DNA from: Anseranas semipalmata
Lineage: Eukaryota; Chordata; Aves; Anseriformes; Anseranatidae
DNA: 64,000 nucleotides
Direction of reading: 5' to 3'
NCBI GenBank assembly: GCA_013399115.1
Contig: VXAA01003004.1
Span: 233,904 to 297,903, forward strand
Part shown: positions 26,051 to 37,290 of the stretch, one piece after another
Layout: the number at the start of each line of letters is the position of its first letter
How positions within the stretch are numbered: position 1 is the first letter of the stretch
Notes under the pieces: generated by a model
Seen by the model: the letters and a program-made list of their open reading frames with translations, nothing else
Told to the model about the DNA's origin: nothing
The model's database searches: none
Made by a program: the position numbers and the translations under genes

Positions 26051-27300
26051 ATGCTGATCATTTGTCTGTCACAGAGACAAAAAGGCTGCATTTTCAGCCT
26101 CGGTGGTTTCCCCGAGCGCTCCCAGACCCGGTCCCACTTGCCCAGGGCTGGGGGGGTCGAGCCCAGGAGCCGGCTCAGGATGCACGTGGGCAGCCGAGGC
26201 TTCCCAGCTGCGGTCAGGCTCCCTTTCGAAGGCGCTCTGCTTCTCTCCTGTGCCTCAGATGCAGCTGGGCGTCCCCAGGAGGATGCCTCAGTCCCTGCTG
26301 GGTGCCAAGGTGCGAAAGGAGCAGAGGGAATGCTGGGGACCGGGTGATGGGCTCCTGCTCCATGCAGGGGCACGGGGCACTGCTTGGTGCCTTTATTGAC
26401 CTGCCGCAGATGTGGAACAATGAAGCATCAGATTTCTGTGTGATCTTTATATTTTTATTTTGGGGAAGGGAAATGTCAGCGGTTTGTATGTAAAATATGA
26501 GCCCGCATAAGACGGAAGAGTTGAATCTTGAGATCCAAGTGACAAATCACTCGAGCTGCAGGAGCTGTCACAGTATACAAGGTTGCCAGGAACAATCAAT
26601 GAAATTATAGCCTTGTACTACATGGTTGTTTATCTGCTATTATGGAAATAAGGTACCATCAAAACTGTTGAAAAAACTTGAAGATTACAGTAGGCACAAT
26701 TTTGGGATATGACAGCAGCATTTAATCATGTTATTCTGACAGGTCCTGTTAAAAAAAAAATAGCAAACTTCTACTGTTGTTGCCTGCATATAGCTGAAAG
26801 GATAACAATTAATGTTATTTGTCAGCTGTTGTGCAAGAACAAATTTGGAATACAGTACAGCGTCTCAGGAGGCCGAAATCCCTGGAGTAGAACAGGTAAT
26901 ATAAAAACAGAAGGATGAGCATTGCTAGTACAGCTTCTACCAAGCCAAAGCGACAGTGCCCTGGATGCCTCAACTCCTGGCATGTGCTAATGCATTTATC
27001 ATCCATAAACTATATTTATATGTACGTGAATCAGGACAGGATCTTCTGAAATAACCAAGAGAAGTTATAGTACTCGAAACAGAAAATGATAAAATTATGA
27101 ATCTAGACCTCTTTTTGTCATGTATGTTTGGAGCTGCATGTAATAGAGTTATTTCAGGAGCTAAACACCTAACGGGTGTTCACAATATCTGCTGTCTTCA
27201 GTGTAAAATTTCACGCTTCTTCTGTAATGAAAAGGAGCTCCTTCAGGAGGACATGTGGCTCATGGGTCTGCCACTGCTCTGAGGTGCTTTGCACAAGATC
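26051..27300. other. Intergenic sequence, nothing recognised
   Basis: A GC-richer patch (26.1-26.39 kb) is followed by AT-rich, high-complexity sequence (26.4-27.2 kb). No gene or known repeat was recognised. Confidence 0.5.
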
Positions 27301-27306
27301 TCACAC

Positions 27307-27628
27307 CGTGGCAGCACGGCAGAACCGGCTGCAGCGCGCCTGGCGGAACACGGCGGACGCGGGCTGCCTCCTGCCCCGCGCGGCGCTTGCAGGGCTGGGA
27401 AGAAGGCACCGAGCCGGGCCCCGCTTGTGCAGTGCCCCCTCCGCACGGCGGGCTGCACCCACTCACCTGTCGGGGTCTAACTTCCCTGGCTCATTTCTCT
27501 CGGAGAGCCGCACGTGCCCGGCGGATGAGCAATTCTCCTGCGTGCCAGTGGAAACGTCAAGTGAAAGAAAAGTCCGGCCGACGAGGAGCGCCGAGCAGGA
27601 GCGGGGCTGCAGCACCACTCGCGCTCTG
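27307..27628. promoter_or_regulatory. Orphan CpG island
   Basis: I count about 36 CpG dinucleotides in roughly 320 bp, between AT-rich flanks. No TATA box and no convincing first exon is visible on either strand. In vertebrates such islands often mark promoters, including those of non-coding RNAs, or enhancers. GC-biased bird genomes also contain inactive ones. Confidence 0.55.
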
Positions 27629-28759
27629 AACTTCACTCAGTGAAGAAAAAATTGTTCAGCTCATCCTACCGGCTCGTCACCGGCTGTCTAGAGCTATGTG
27701 GAAATATTTAACTTCCATCTGAAACTACATAAGCAAAGTTAATTTAATATATCACTGAAAGGATAGAGCACTTTGCACTCAACTCTCTGCCGTTTGTAAG
27801 GCATTATGAGCTTAACTCCAGGCTTGAGCTCGGATGCAGGCGAGAAGAGGCATTCCCAGGCTCCGGGCTCAGGCCTGGGGAATCTCTCAATTAAAATGTG
27901 CTAGTATTTTTAGTAAATAGCATTAACTGAATATTGACATTTTGAAAAGCAATGCAGAAAAACAGTTTGTCTCAAGCCTGTATTCACACCATACTGTTGC
28001 CTACATTTTTTGATATACTTTGCTTTTCTTCTTTATTCTCCAGATTTTACAAGTCAAAAGGTCTTTACTCTGGCTTTCATGAAGAGGTATGATTTACACC
28101 TGAATTGCTGCTGCAGGAATTTTAAATATAAAAAAAATGTTTAGTCTAGATTAGCTTTACACCATTATTCATACTTGGAGATGCTGTACTGAACATTTTT
28201 GCCTACTTTTGAGCACAGTATCAATCACCTCTGTTCCTGACAAGCCCTAAGGAAAAGAACATTTATCAGTCTCTATTAGAATGGTCAGGAAAAAAAAAAA
28301 AAAAACTAGAAATGACATTTTATGAGAGAGCATGCTCTGGTTGGAAAATATCAGTAGCTCAATGTTTTCCCTCAAAAGTTCCTCCTTATATATACATATT
28401 GCCTCCTTATATACTTGCTGTCATCACAGCATCCACACCCCTCACTATTCTTATTTTAGTAGATGCTTTTTATATATTTTCATGTCAGTCCCATGGGGGA
28501 AGATTCCAAAAAGGGATAGCAGGAAGCCAGAGCGTATTCGGCTAGCATGAAACCTACCCAGAACAGTGAGCCCACAATTTTCTGTTGGCTGCTGCCCCAT
28601 AGTCCCTAGAGCCAGGCGCTAAGCGACATCGGCCGCAGGGCTGCGGGGGCTGCGTCCGGCTGCGCGTGGTACCCGCGGGACCGAGGCAGACTGCTGCTCC
28701 TCCGGGACAAAACGGGCTCGCTTCCTTTCCAGCGGGCGCAGTATTTCCCCAAGAACGGT
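27629..28759. other. Intergenic sequence, nothing recognised
   Basis: AT-rich sequence with an A run of about 16 near 28289 and a duplicated CTCCTTATATA motif near 28380-28412. A small CpG-rich patch lies at about 28.61-28.74 kb. Confidence 0.5.
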
Positions 28760-28990
28760 CCAGAACTTTACATGCTTAAATTTGACACCACATACATTTA
28801 GCTATAATAGTAAAATCAGTGGGACTATTAAAGTAGATTATGCACTAATAATTATGCAAATATTCTTTCAGTGAAACTATAAAAATCTCATGAAGATTTA
28901 GCACATGGCTATTATAAGGATAGAAATATGTGGAAAATGAAAATGAAGATCATTAACTTTAAGGAGTTAGGGGAATTTTTTTACTATCAT
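28760..28990. promoter_or_regulatory. AT-rich block with perfect POU octamer
   Basis: High-complexity AT-rich sequence containing ATGCAAAT at 28854-28861 next to TAATAATT. This is the composite seen in many POU/homeodomain-bound enhancers. Regulatory function is inferred only. Confidence 0.28.
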
Positions 28991-30984
28991 TTAAATACAT
29001 GGTTTGGGATGCCTTTGAAGGTTTAACCTGGAGGAGATTATTGGTTATAATACTGCTAAAATACAGCTGCAGGATGAAAGTCTGGTCTGCCTGGAGAAAT
29101 GATCACTGGAAAACAGCTCACCTGTTTTGTCATTTCAGGAAGAACTTAACTGCAGCATTACAGCATTATAAAAAGCAGAATAGCATTTGTATCCCTAGCA
29201 GGTAGGTCTAAAGTGAACATCCAGTTTCCAGTTTCAGGGCATAGACGAGTAGCTGGAATAATTTAGAAGGTGCTTTGGCTGCCCCCTGCCCACTGCCCTT
29301 GTGTTCAGCCGTGGCAGCGGAGCAGCAGACTCGACATGGCCCTGGGTGCAGCGCAAAGCCAGTGCCTTGCTGTCCCACAAGCTGTAACAGCTTGATATTT
29401 CACCGTGTTTGATGTTATGAAATGATTTAATATTTGATGAAGAGGCCACTCAAAGGAGCAGATTCGGTTGAGTTTATTGAAACTGGGTTCAGCATCCAGG
29501 TCCTGATGTAACATTTAATACTTAATTAACTTTACAAATACAGGAACCTCTGGAAGTGTAGATACCATACTGATAGGTGAGGCTTCAAGGCTGATGGCTC
29601 CATCCTGATGGAAAAAAAGAAGCCAAAACATTTTTTTGTTATGCTTAAATATCAACTTGTGCATGTTGAAGTCAGAAACCTAAAGCGCATTTTACGATTT
29701 GGCCCTGGCGTGGTGTCCAGCACAGATCCAGCTCCTGCCTGCCCACGCTGATGCTAAGTAGGAGCCTGCAATGCTTTCAGAAAAGGCGCTCAGGGGTGGT
29801 ATGAGTGATTTGCTTCTCCAGGATGCTTGGGCTGTCTGCTTAGTCAGAGGAGATCAACAGGAGAGGTGAAGACAGCTGTTGTTTAATTGTTTAATTCTGA
29901 GGGTGTCAGGGACTTTGTTTCCTGGAGCCCTCAGCATGAGAGGCTCGGGAGCGTAACGCCTTAGCTCTGCAGGAGATGCCCGACGCAGAGCAGCTAACAA
30001 GCTGACATGAGGATACGCTGCAGAAAACCCAGGCCAGAGTTAGTGATGGAGGGAAAGTAATGCTGTTTATGAACTTTATTCATTCATTAATAACTAGAAA
30101 ACGCACAGGCAGTTCCTGAGGCAGAATCAGAGACCAGAAATAATGCTTCTACTTGCTCACTGAGTTGGACTCCTTTTTGAATATTTAAACTTTCTGGCCC
30201 AGTGAGTCTCATTTCCCTGCAGAGCTCTAGTGAGCAACGAAACCTCCCCGTTCCTTCTGTAACATCCTGGGGAGCCCGCGCCCGCGGCGAGCTGGGGTGC
30301 TGGGGTTGAGCCCTGGAGGCTGCTCAGGTTCCCCTTTCTAACTGCACTTGCCTCCTACTTCAGCTGTGGATTTTAGCTGACTATGGCGCACGGCAGGGAT
30401 TTCAGCACACTTTGTGTTTTAGGAACTGGGCCCTGCCATGGACTTCATCATGAGGCTAGCCCCTGCCGGTGCTAGCAAAGTGGTGGAGCTGAAGTGGTGG
30501 GCTCCTGCCCATCTGCTCGTCCAAGAACAGCTCTGCCATATCCAGGCTCTGCACAGGCTTATAGAAAACCCGATTCTCCAAAACAGATTCAGTAGGGGTT
30601 TTTTAAAGCATCTTTGGTACTCGAGAGCTGTCCTCTGAGACTTAGACATCCAAATGCTGGCTTATATTGTCTTTAGGAAAAAATGAAGGCAACGCTCCAA
30701 CTCTGCTGGAGCTGTTCCAGATAGCACTGAAAATGGCTTATAATAAAAGCATGCAAACTGCAGCTCTCGCTAGAAAAAAAGAAGGGCTGAGGGAAGACTC
30801 GAGAAATCTCTGAATAATTGAAATTAGTAGCAAACTGCAAGGTATAATTGTCCTTAGTGCTCAGTGTAGGTATTAGCTCTACATTCCAGCAAGGCAGACT
30901 GATGTTAGACAGCAGGGATGTTCTCCTGGTGAGGCTTGTTAGTCCAATGATACTGGTTTACTAAGTTGTTAAATATCCCTCTCT
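28991..30984. other. Intergenic sequence, nothing recognised
   Basis: Mixed sequence. A duplicated GTTTAATT lies near 29880-29896. The segment 30.43-30.64 kb is open in overlapping frames on both strands but has no recognisable protein signature. Confidence 0.5.
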
Positions 30985-31088
30985 GGAAATACCTGAAACC
31001 AGATTATTCTGGGTGCAGCTGTACGGTGGCAAGAGGCCAGACCAGGTGCCTTTCAAGATCACTTCCAACACTGTTCCATTCTTCTGCT
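30985..31088 (+). mobile_element. Degenerate CR1 LINE 3' end fragment
   Basis: A diverged copy of the CR1 3' end. TCTCTGGAAATACCTGAAACC corresponds to the ctggaggtattcaa-type segment, GGCCAGACCAGGTGCCTTTC to the ...gactagatgatcttt... segment, and GATCACTTCCAACACTGTTC to the agatcccttccaaccc segment. It is old, with many substitutions and no clean octamer tail. Confidence 0.6.
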
Positions 31089-32619
31089 TGATCTACTCCA
31101 TATCGGCTAGTTATCTCCAGCTGGTGACTGGGCTACCTGTTCTTTGTTGTAAGTAACGCTCCTTTCTTCAGTGGCTGAGCGTTATTCCGTCTCGGTCTGT
31201 TCCAGCCTCACAGCTTGGGTGAAGCCCAGCGGCGGATCCCGGGCACACGCAGGGTATCCACAGGGGAGTTAACTGCCCCTCTACTGCTCTGAGCAGCGTC
31301 CTGACCTGAGGCTGCGCCAAAGGCCGTGCTCGGGCAGTGCCGGCATCCGCGTCTGCGCTAGCTTGTGCTGCAGGTGTGGCTGAACGCGCGCTGAAAGCTT
31401 GGAGCATGGGGAGCTGTTGGCCCTCTCCGGCTCGGGTCTCTGCAGTACAGGGGGAGCGGCTGCAGTACAGGTACCTGCCGCACCAGGGAGGTGGGGAAAG
31501 AGACGCTCTCGCTCGTATTTTCCTTGCTGGGGAGGCATACTGAACAACCGCAATTAAACTGCCAGGTTTTAGTTCTGCATTGTTAGCTGGATTTACTTCT
31601 TATCCCTAGTGCAGAAAAAATAAACCTGCTTGTGACTGAGAGATAAGTATGAACACTGCAATGCAACGCTGGGCATGACAAGCAGCTTGAAGCAGTAGCA
31701 GAGGTAAAGAGGTGAAGAATTTTCTGTGTTCAGGGCAGCTTGCCCCAGACATAAAGAAAGGTATTAGATATGACATAAAGATGTGTGTGATTAAAAATAT
31801 ATGAAGTTACAGGGGAAAATCTTCAGTCTTCTGTTTTGGCTAAAAGCTGCACAAAAGCATGAAGAGGCTGGCACAGGCTGGAATGATTTTTGTAGATAAT
31901 TAGGTCAATATATTAGATTTGTGGACAGCTTAAAGAGCTAAATTGTCACGTAGTGACAAATGCAGTGACAACTCTGTGTGGAATAAGTCAGGTAAGAAGA
32001 ACAGTCCTGAGCAGGAGACAAAGCTGGAAGGCAAAGTGAAGACCTTAGGGCAGAGGGAGACGTGTGGCTGAAGGTATCCAGACTTCTGGGTTGTACGGGG
32101 CTAACTCTTGGTGCCACTGCAGCCAGGGACAATTTTCCAAACAATGCCTTTACCAGGAAAGAAGGGAGGGATTTGTTGTTGTTGTTGTTTCTTCCTGAAA
32201 CTACGGACACCAGTGACAGCTCAAGGAGAATCGTGCAGGGTTGTGGGACCTGCTGGGTGGGGTCAGACTGCCCAGGGAGATGGCAGGGGACCGCGCATCT
32301 CTCCTGCAGGAGCCACAAGCACTTGGGAGATGCTGGGCCCAGCTTCGGCCCCTGCCGTCCGAGCGGGAGGCTGCCCGGGTTGGGGATACCGGCAGTGGCC
32401 AAAAGGGACGTCCTGGAGAAGCCGCGGCAGCTGGGGCGGGTGGCACCGAGGTACCGGCACAGGCCCCCGGCTGGGTTAAAAGGACGGGCGGGTGCATCCA
32501 GGTTCACGCTGCCATTACTTGCGGGGTTGTTGGAGCGGAGGTGTGGTTTTAGTCCTTCTGTTACTGCGTGGGGTGGCACTGGCCTTCTCCGTCACCATCC
32601 CAGGTTGTACCTCATGGTC
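31089..32619. other. Intergenic sequence with short trinucleotide repeat
   Basis: It contains CpG-richer patches (31.2-31.5 and 32.26-32.5 kb) and a (TTG)5-6 run near 32173-32190. An open frame of 245 codons (32062-32799, plus) crosses most of the second patch and is not recognised as a protein. Confidence 0.5.
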
Positions 32620-32830
32620 TATCCGTGTAATTTAGCAGCCCAGAAGCCTGACAGCACTAACTGTTGGCAATCAAGCTCATATTATGATTATTACAAAGCT
32701 GCAGCCTTGCCTGCACCCTCTGTATTTATTATCATTATGCCCAAAGCCATGCTATTTCAAGCCGTGCTCTCTTCAGCTCTCAGGTTTAGATTGGATTAAT
32801 TCATTAATGGGAAAGGCCAGGGTGGGAGCT
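32620..32830. promoter_or_regulatory. AT-rich block with clustered homeodomain cores
   Basis: High-complexity sequence with TATTATGATTATTAC near 32679 and GATTGGATTAATTCATTAATG near 32789-32809, the latter holding three ATTA cores within 20 bp. It could be an enhancer-like element and is not recognisable as a repeat. Confidence 0.25.
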
Positions 32831-33811
32831 GGCAGCCGCGGCAGGAATCGCTCGGTTCTCTCCCTGGCTCCCTGCAGGCGGCTGTCCCGGCCGCACGACG
32901 CGTGTTGCCTGAGCGCTCTTTGCACCCATTTCTGTCCGTATGTCTGCCCGTGTAGCCACGAACACCAGCAAGAGCAGAATGTCAGTAAAATTCTGCGGTG
33001 TTCACAGTAGGACAGAGTGTCATCTAGCAAAGGAAAGAAAGGGATCAGTTGTAATGGTCCTAATGAATAACTATAAACAGATCAAGTCCAGTTCTTTCAG
33101 CTAATGGTGAAAATTAAAGCACACAGCTGCATGAGCAGCACCATTTATTTTAGCACTGCTAATATCACTAAACTACATACTATTCCCAACACATTACATT
33201 AACATTGCACATACTAGATGTCTTTATTGGATTTTCAAAAATAATTAGAGTAGCTTAATAATAACTTTGACTAACAAGGACAAGATCATAGAGAAAGCAG
33301 AAATTACATTTCAGATAACAGGCGTCTTTCAGCCAGGCTGGGAAGGGCCGGTGCCAGAGCAAGCGGCGATGTCACTGGGGCTAGCGTCTGTGACCACAGG
33401 AGAGCGGAGCTGCCATTTGGCTTCAGAGGGGCAGCCAAGGTTGTCCCTTCTGCTGCGGTCTGCGCCCAGCCCATTCCGCACCCTCTATCTGGAACTGCTC
33501 CTCAGCAGTTGCTCAGCAAATCCGTACGTAAAAATGTTTGCATTAAAGTACACTAAATAATCTTTGACACTCCAACAGTGTCTAAAGCTAGAAGACCTCT
33601 GTAAATGCTCCCCGGGTGGTTGAAGGGGTTAAAGCTGAAGCAGGATTTCTCACTGCATTCCTTCTATGTGCCCAGCTCTATTTCATGGGCAAATGGACAC
33701 TCACAGGATCCCAGGTATTGGCTTCCTGGCACTGTCAGCACTAAATCTTCAAGTCGGTGAATGTTTTGCTTCAGTAAAGACTAAATAAAATCTGATAAAG
33801 GGTTTTAGACT
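32831..33811. other. Intergenic sequence, nothing recognised
   Basis: A GC patch at 32.83-32.95 kb is followed by an AT-rich, high-complexity stretch (33.05-33.3 kb) with several ATTA cores and ordinary sequence up to the MIR-like SINE. Confidence 0.5.
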
Positions 33812-34035
33812 CGGCAGCCTGGCGCAGCACAGGCACACCTGACTGGGAGTTAGACAAGATGAAATGCTTTTAGTACCTCTTGGCTACTGCTTGCTGTGAT
33901 CTCTAAGGCAAAATAATTCCAACAGCTGTGCCTCAGTTTCCCCTCCCAAAATATGGGCATAATAATAAAACTACATCTGTGACGATGTAAAAGTTATGGC
34001 ACATAAAGCATGTTTGTATTACTAATATTTTTGTG
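33812..34035 (+). mobile_element. Ancient MIR-like (tRNA-derived, CORE) SINE
   Basis: Successive segments match the MIR family layout in order: GCAGCCTGGCGCAGCACAGG (tRNA-related head), GACTGGGAGTTAGAC, CTTGCTGTGATCTC, CTGTGCCTCAGTTTCCCCTC, then the AAATATGGGCATAATAATA segment and a weaker 3' part ending near GCATGTTTGTATT. It is about 220 bp, nearly full length though diverged, as expected for an insertion predating amniote radiations. Confidence 0.82.
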
Positions 34036-34229
34036 ATTTTAATGAGTCTCTGGTGAAACCATTATTCTCAAGCTTTTCTTTGGGATGCAGCTCATTTACA
34101 TGCGGTTACATCGCTTCAAGTTTCGTGTGTCTTGATGTGCCTTAAAAATCCTGAACGTTTGGGGATAATTTGTCAGCCATTAGTGATATTTTTGTCATCG
34201 CAGTCCTGCTTCGTGACTCAGTGTTGCAC
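34036..34229. other. Short intergenic spacer
   Basis: AT-rich sequence between the MIR-like SINE and the next CpG-rich patch. Nothing recognised. Confidence 0.5.
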
Positions 34230-34610
34230 CCACAGTCCCGCTCCAGCCCTCCCCGTGGAGCAGGACACGTGGAGCCGGTGACGAGCGCGCCGCTGCTCTC
34301 CCCGCTGCACCCGGCGGCCGTCCTCGCACTCGCAGCAGACCTTGGCGAGCTTGCAGAGTGGGCAGTTTCATTCTCGTGAAATCCATCCTTGGTGGAGGAG
34401 GAAACCCGATGTCTGTGTTTGGAGAAGGCCCTGCGCTGGCTGGGCGCCGCGGCGGTGCTACCTGCGGGCTGCCAGGCCCCGCACTCGCCAGCAGGAGGGA
34501 AGGGGCGGCCCAGGGGGGCCCCGCGCCCTTGCCGTGCCCGCTGCTGGGCGCGCTGCCCGTCCCAGCGGGAAGGAGAGCTGGGTCTGCGGTCACAACGCTA
34601 CGTGCCAGCA
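34230..34610. promoter_or_regulatory. CpG-rich patch with GC box
   Basis: By eye there are around 40 CpG dinucleotides in about 380 bp. A GC box (GGGGCGG near 34501) binds Sp1-type factors when active. No recognisable first exon is present. It could be an orphan promoter or simply GC-biased sequence. Confidence 0.4.
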
Positions 34611-35287
34611 CTTTCCTTCAGGTAAAAAAACATGTTAAAAAAAAAAAAAAATCCCATTTAGCTTCAAGCTGTGGTGCTTTGCCTTCCACCCACAATGCGC
34701 GCAGCCTGCCAGCCAGGCTGCGGCCGGGAGTTTCAGGCTCACCCGTGGCTCCAGAGGCTTCGCGTGCCAGCAAAGACCTGTGCGGGAATTACTGGTTTCT
34801 CCGGCGTGTTTCCTCCCGCTGAGACGGAAGCACACGTATGAGGCCGCACAGCATGGGTCTCGTGGCGTTGCAGCCTCGTGAGCAGTTCACTGGAGCCGGG
34901 ACGCCCCCCAGCCCGCAGACAAACCGCGCCCCTGGCTCCCGGCTGAGTCCGGGCCTTCCCGCGGGGGCACCGGGGCTTCTGCCTTCAACAGCGTGGAGCA
35001 AGGAACACGCGATTCCAGGGTTAAAAAGCCTGTGCCAAGGAATTCCCAGGACTGGTTGCAAGGTTGATGGTTTTGGTGCCATTCAGAGCGGGGCTTGCTC
35101 CTGCACCTCTCGGACCCCAGGGAACCTCCTCTGCTCTCGCGCCACCACCCCTGACTCCTCCATGTGCGCTGCCCCGGCTCCTACGGCCACAGGGCCGCCC
35201 TCATCTCCCGCTTTTCGTTATTTCTGCTCCGCGTTTGCTTCCCGTCTCGGAATGAGTAACTGACTGCCTTCCTCTGCTGCCCCTCCC
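34611..35287. other. Intergenic GC-rich sequence
   Basis: A run of 14 A near 34637 is followed by moderately GC-rich sequence with unrecognised open frames. Nothing further can be supported. Confidence 0.5.
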
Positions 35288-35392
35288 ACGCAGCGATTCA
35301 GGTTGGAAGATGCCTCCGGAGGTCATCTGCTCCAGCCTCCCGCTCGCAGCATCTGATCCCCCCCCCGGTTTCACACCCACCTCCACAAGCAT
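35288..35392 (-). mobile_element. CR1 LINE fragment, reverse orientation
   Basis: The plus strand reads ATTCAGGTTGGAAGATGCC, then GGAGGTCATCTGCTCCAGCC. This is the reverse complement of the CR1 end in which the element is bounded by a gattctatga-type tail and 'ggactagatgacc...ttccaacct'. It is moderately diverged, and the boundaries are approximate. Confidence 0.72.
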
Positions 35393-37246
35393 CTGAGCTG
35401 CTGCTTTGTCATTCTCCCGTCACACGCACAAATGTTGCTCTCCGGAGACAAGGCAGCAGCAGGAAGGCTATTTTTTAATATACACGGTGTTCCCTCTCAG
35501 GTTGGGAATGGACTTGATCAAAATTGCACTTGGGTTCTTCTTCCTCTCCTAATTTTGAGGGATGAAACTGCAAATTCCAGGTATTTTCTTCCTTTGTCAA
35601 AATTCTGCTAAGCTAAGCTAATGGCTTCGCACCCTGTCGTAGCACCGTGGTTGAGCTGCAGCTTTAGGCTGCCCCTTCAAGGCCTTTCAGGCTGTGCAGC
35701 AGGACACCAGGGCACTCCTCCGCTCGGGTTGAGTTGTTTTGCTCTGTCTCAAGATTGCAAGTGGCTTCTGAGAATGCGGCCCCATAACTGCTCAGGCCGC
35801 TGTCCCCTCACTCTGCTCCCGACGCCGGGAGCGGCACAGGAGGAACCCCTCCCCAGGGGCCGTGTTTGCTGTGTATTTCGAAAGACCCCAGGATCAGCGC
35901 TGCTCAGAGCCCTAACGTGGGCCGGTTACTGGTGACCTGCTGCCACCAAAGTGACCTCCGGTGACAGCCACAGCTACCCACGTGGGCTACACACCTGGCT
36001 TTTCTCTCACCCTCCTGTTCCAGGACCAAGCTGCTGGAGTTGTTGGCATGTGCTGTAGATACACCCCCATGGGCTCGATCAAGAAACCCAGCGAGATCAG
36101 GCCCCATGGCCTGTTTTTTCTCTTATTTTTGCATGCAAAGGGGCGTGGGGCTGACCGTGCTGGCTCCGCTGAGCTCCTCGGCCGGATGCCGCAGCAGGTG
36201 TCGGGTCTAAGGGGGGCACCTGAGGAGCAGCAGCCGCTCCGCCCTGTTCCAGCGCTCTCAGCGACGTGGTTGGCATCACCACGACCGCCACGGTGCAGCC
36301 TGCAGCCAAGGGCAGGCCTCCTGTGGCCGCCCCCATGTCCCCGGGGAGGCAGGCACTGTGCTCGGCGGCACCGCGCGTCCCCTCTGCACAAGCAAGGCCA
36401 AGCGAGTGGCTTGGGCCAGGTCACACATATAACGCCAAATGCCTTTTTGTCTTTGGTTGATTTTTATTTATCAATAAAACAATACTACAAAACATGGGAA
36501 ACATCTGCTTTAAATACAGATCCGCAGTTACTTTGCCAGTTTTTAACCTGCTGTATTTACAGATTTCTCCCCTGCATGCTTTCTGACCAGAGGAGCCTCA
36601 GGGGTTGCTGCTGCCAGCACCAGTCCCTCAACTCTCTTCAGAAGCAACGGGAGTGAGAAACAGAGCGAGGAGGAGGATCTGCTGCTTCCTGCTCCGCCTT
36701 GCGGCAGCCCCCTGCCCCAGGCCCTGCAGCAGGTCTGCTCTCTGCCCTGCAGCCCCCTGGGCCCTGCCTGCCTGTGGGGAGGCCCTTCCTCCTCCACCGG
36801 GCACCACTGGGCACGCTGCCGAGCTCAGTTCTGTGGTTTTGGGGCGCAGCAATAATTCATCCCCATTTCTGCCAAGCCTGTGGACAGCTCAGTCACTCCT
36901 CGCCCTGCCTGACCACTGCACGCGGTGGAACTGCTGAGATCCACGAGCAGAAAGGTAGCAGGAGGGCCGGCGGAGCCTTCCCCACAGAGACCTTCATCTC
37001 CACACAAGAACCGCCCGGATGGCATGTCATTTTGGTTGGTGGCGGGCTGCACGCAGGAGAGGTGGCCTCTCCTCCACAGGGTGCGCACAGAGCAGTGCCC
37101 ATCTCCCCGCCACGCTTGCCGTGTGGCTGAGCACCGCAGCCTGAGCACCGCAGCCTCACCCCCAGAGCCAGCCGCGCCCAGCCTGGTGCTGCCTGCTCTG
37201 CTGGTTCCCACAGGCTGCAACAGCTGTAAATCCATCGGCAAGAAAA
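35393..37246. other. Intergenic GC-rich sequence
   Basis: GC-rich stretches (35.6-36.42 and 36.58-37.22 kb) flank the AT-rich segment that carries the two poly(A) hexamers. A perfect 14-bp tandem duplication (CTGAGCACCGCAGC) lies at 37127-37154. The long open frames here are GC-driven and unrecognised. Confidence 0.5.
36463..36478. terminator. Back-to-back poly(A) hexamers on both strands
   Basis: The plus strand carries TTTATT (AATAAA on minus) at 36463-36468 and AATAAA at 36473-36478, inside an AT-rich stretch flanked by GC-rich sequence. This could be a bidirectional 3' end or chance. No gene was recognised converging from the left. Confidence 0.2.
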
Positions 37247-37290
37247 AGAAATATATATGTGTGTGTATATATATATATTTCTCTATATAA
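37247..37290. repeat. TA/TG microsatellite with perfect inverted repeat
   Basis: AGAAATATATAT (37247-37258) and ATATATATTTCT (37271-37282) are perfect inverted repeats flanking a GTGTGTGTATAT loop. A TA-type stretch continues to about 37290. Confidence 0.85.

Noticed and set aside
30419..30649. Overlapping open frames on both strands near 30.5 kb, considered as a transposon protein fragment
   Set aside because: No match to CR1 reverse transcriptase or endonuclease motifs or to any other element that I recognise.
32062..32799. 245-codon open frame on the plus strand
   Set aside because: No recognisable domain. Rich in Gly/Arg/Pro as expected from GC patches, overlapping open frames occur on the other strand, and no splice or start context stands out.
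35961..36656. 231-codon open frame on the plus strand
   Set aside because: No recognisable protein. It spans the AT-rich poly(A)-hexamer segment and two GC patches.
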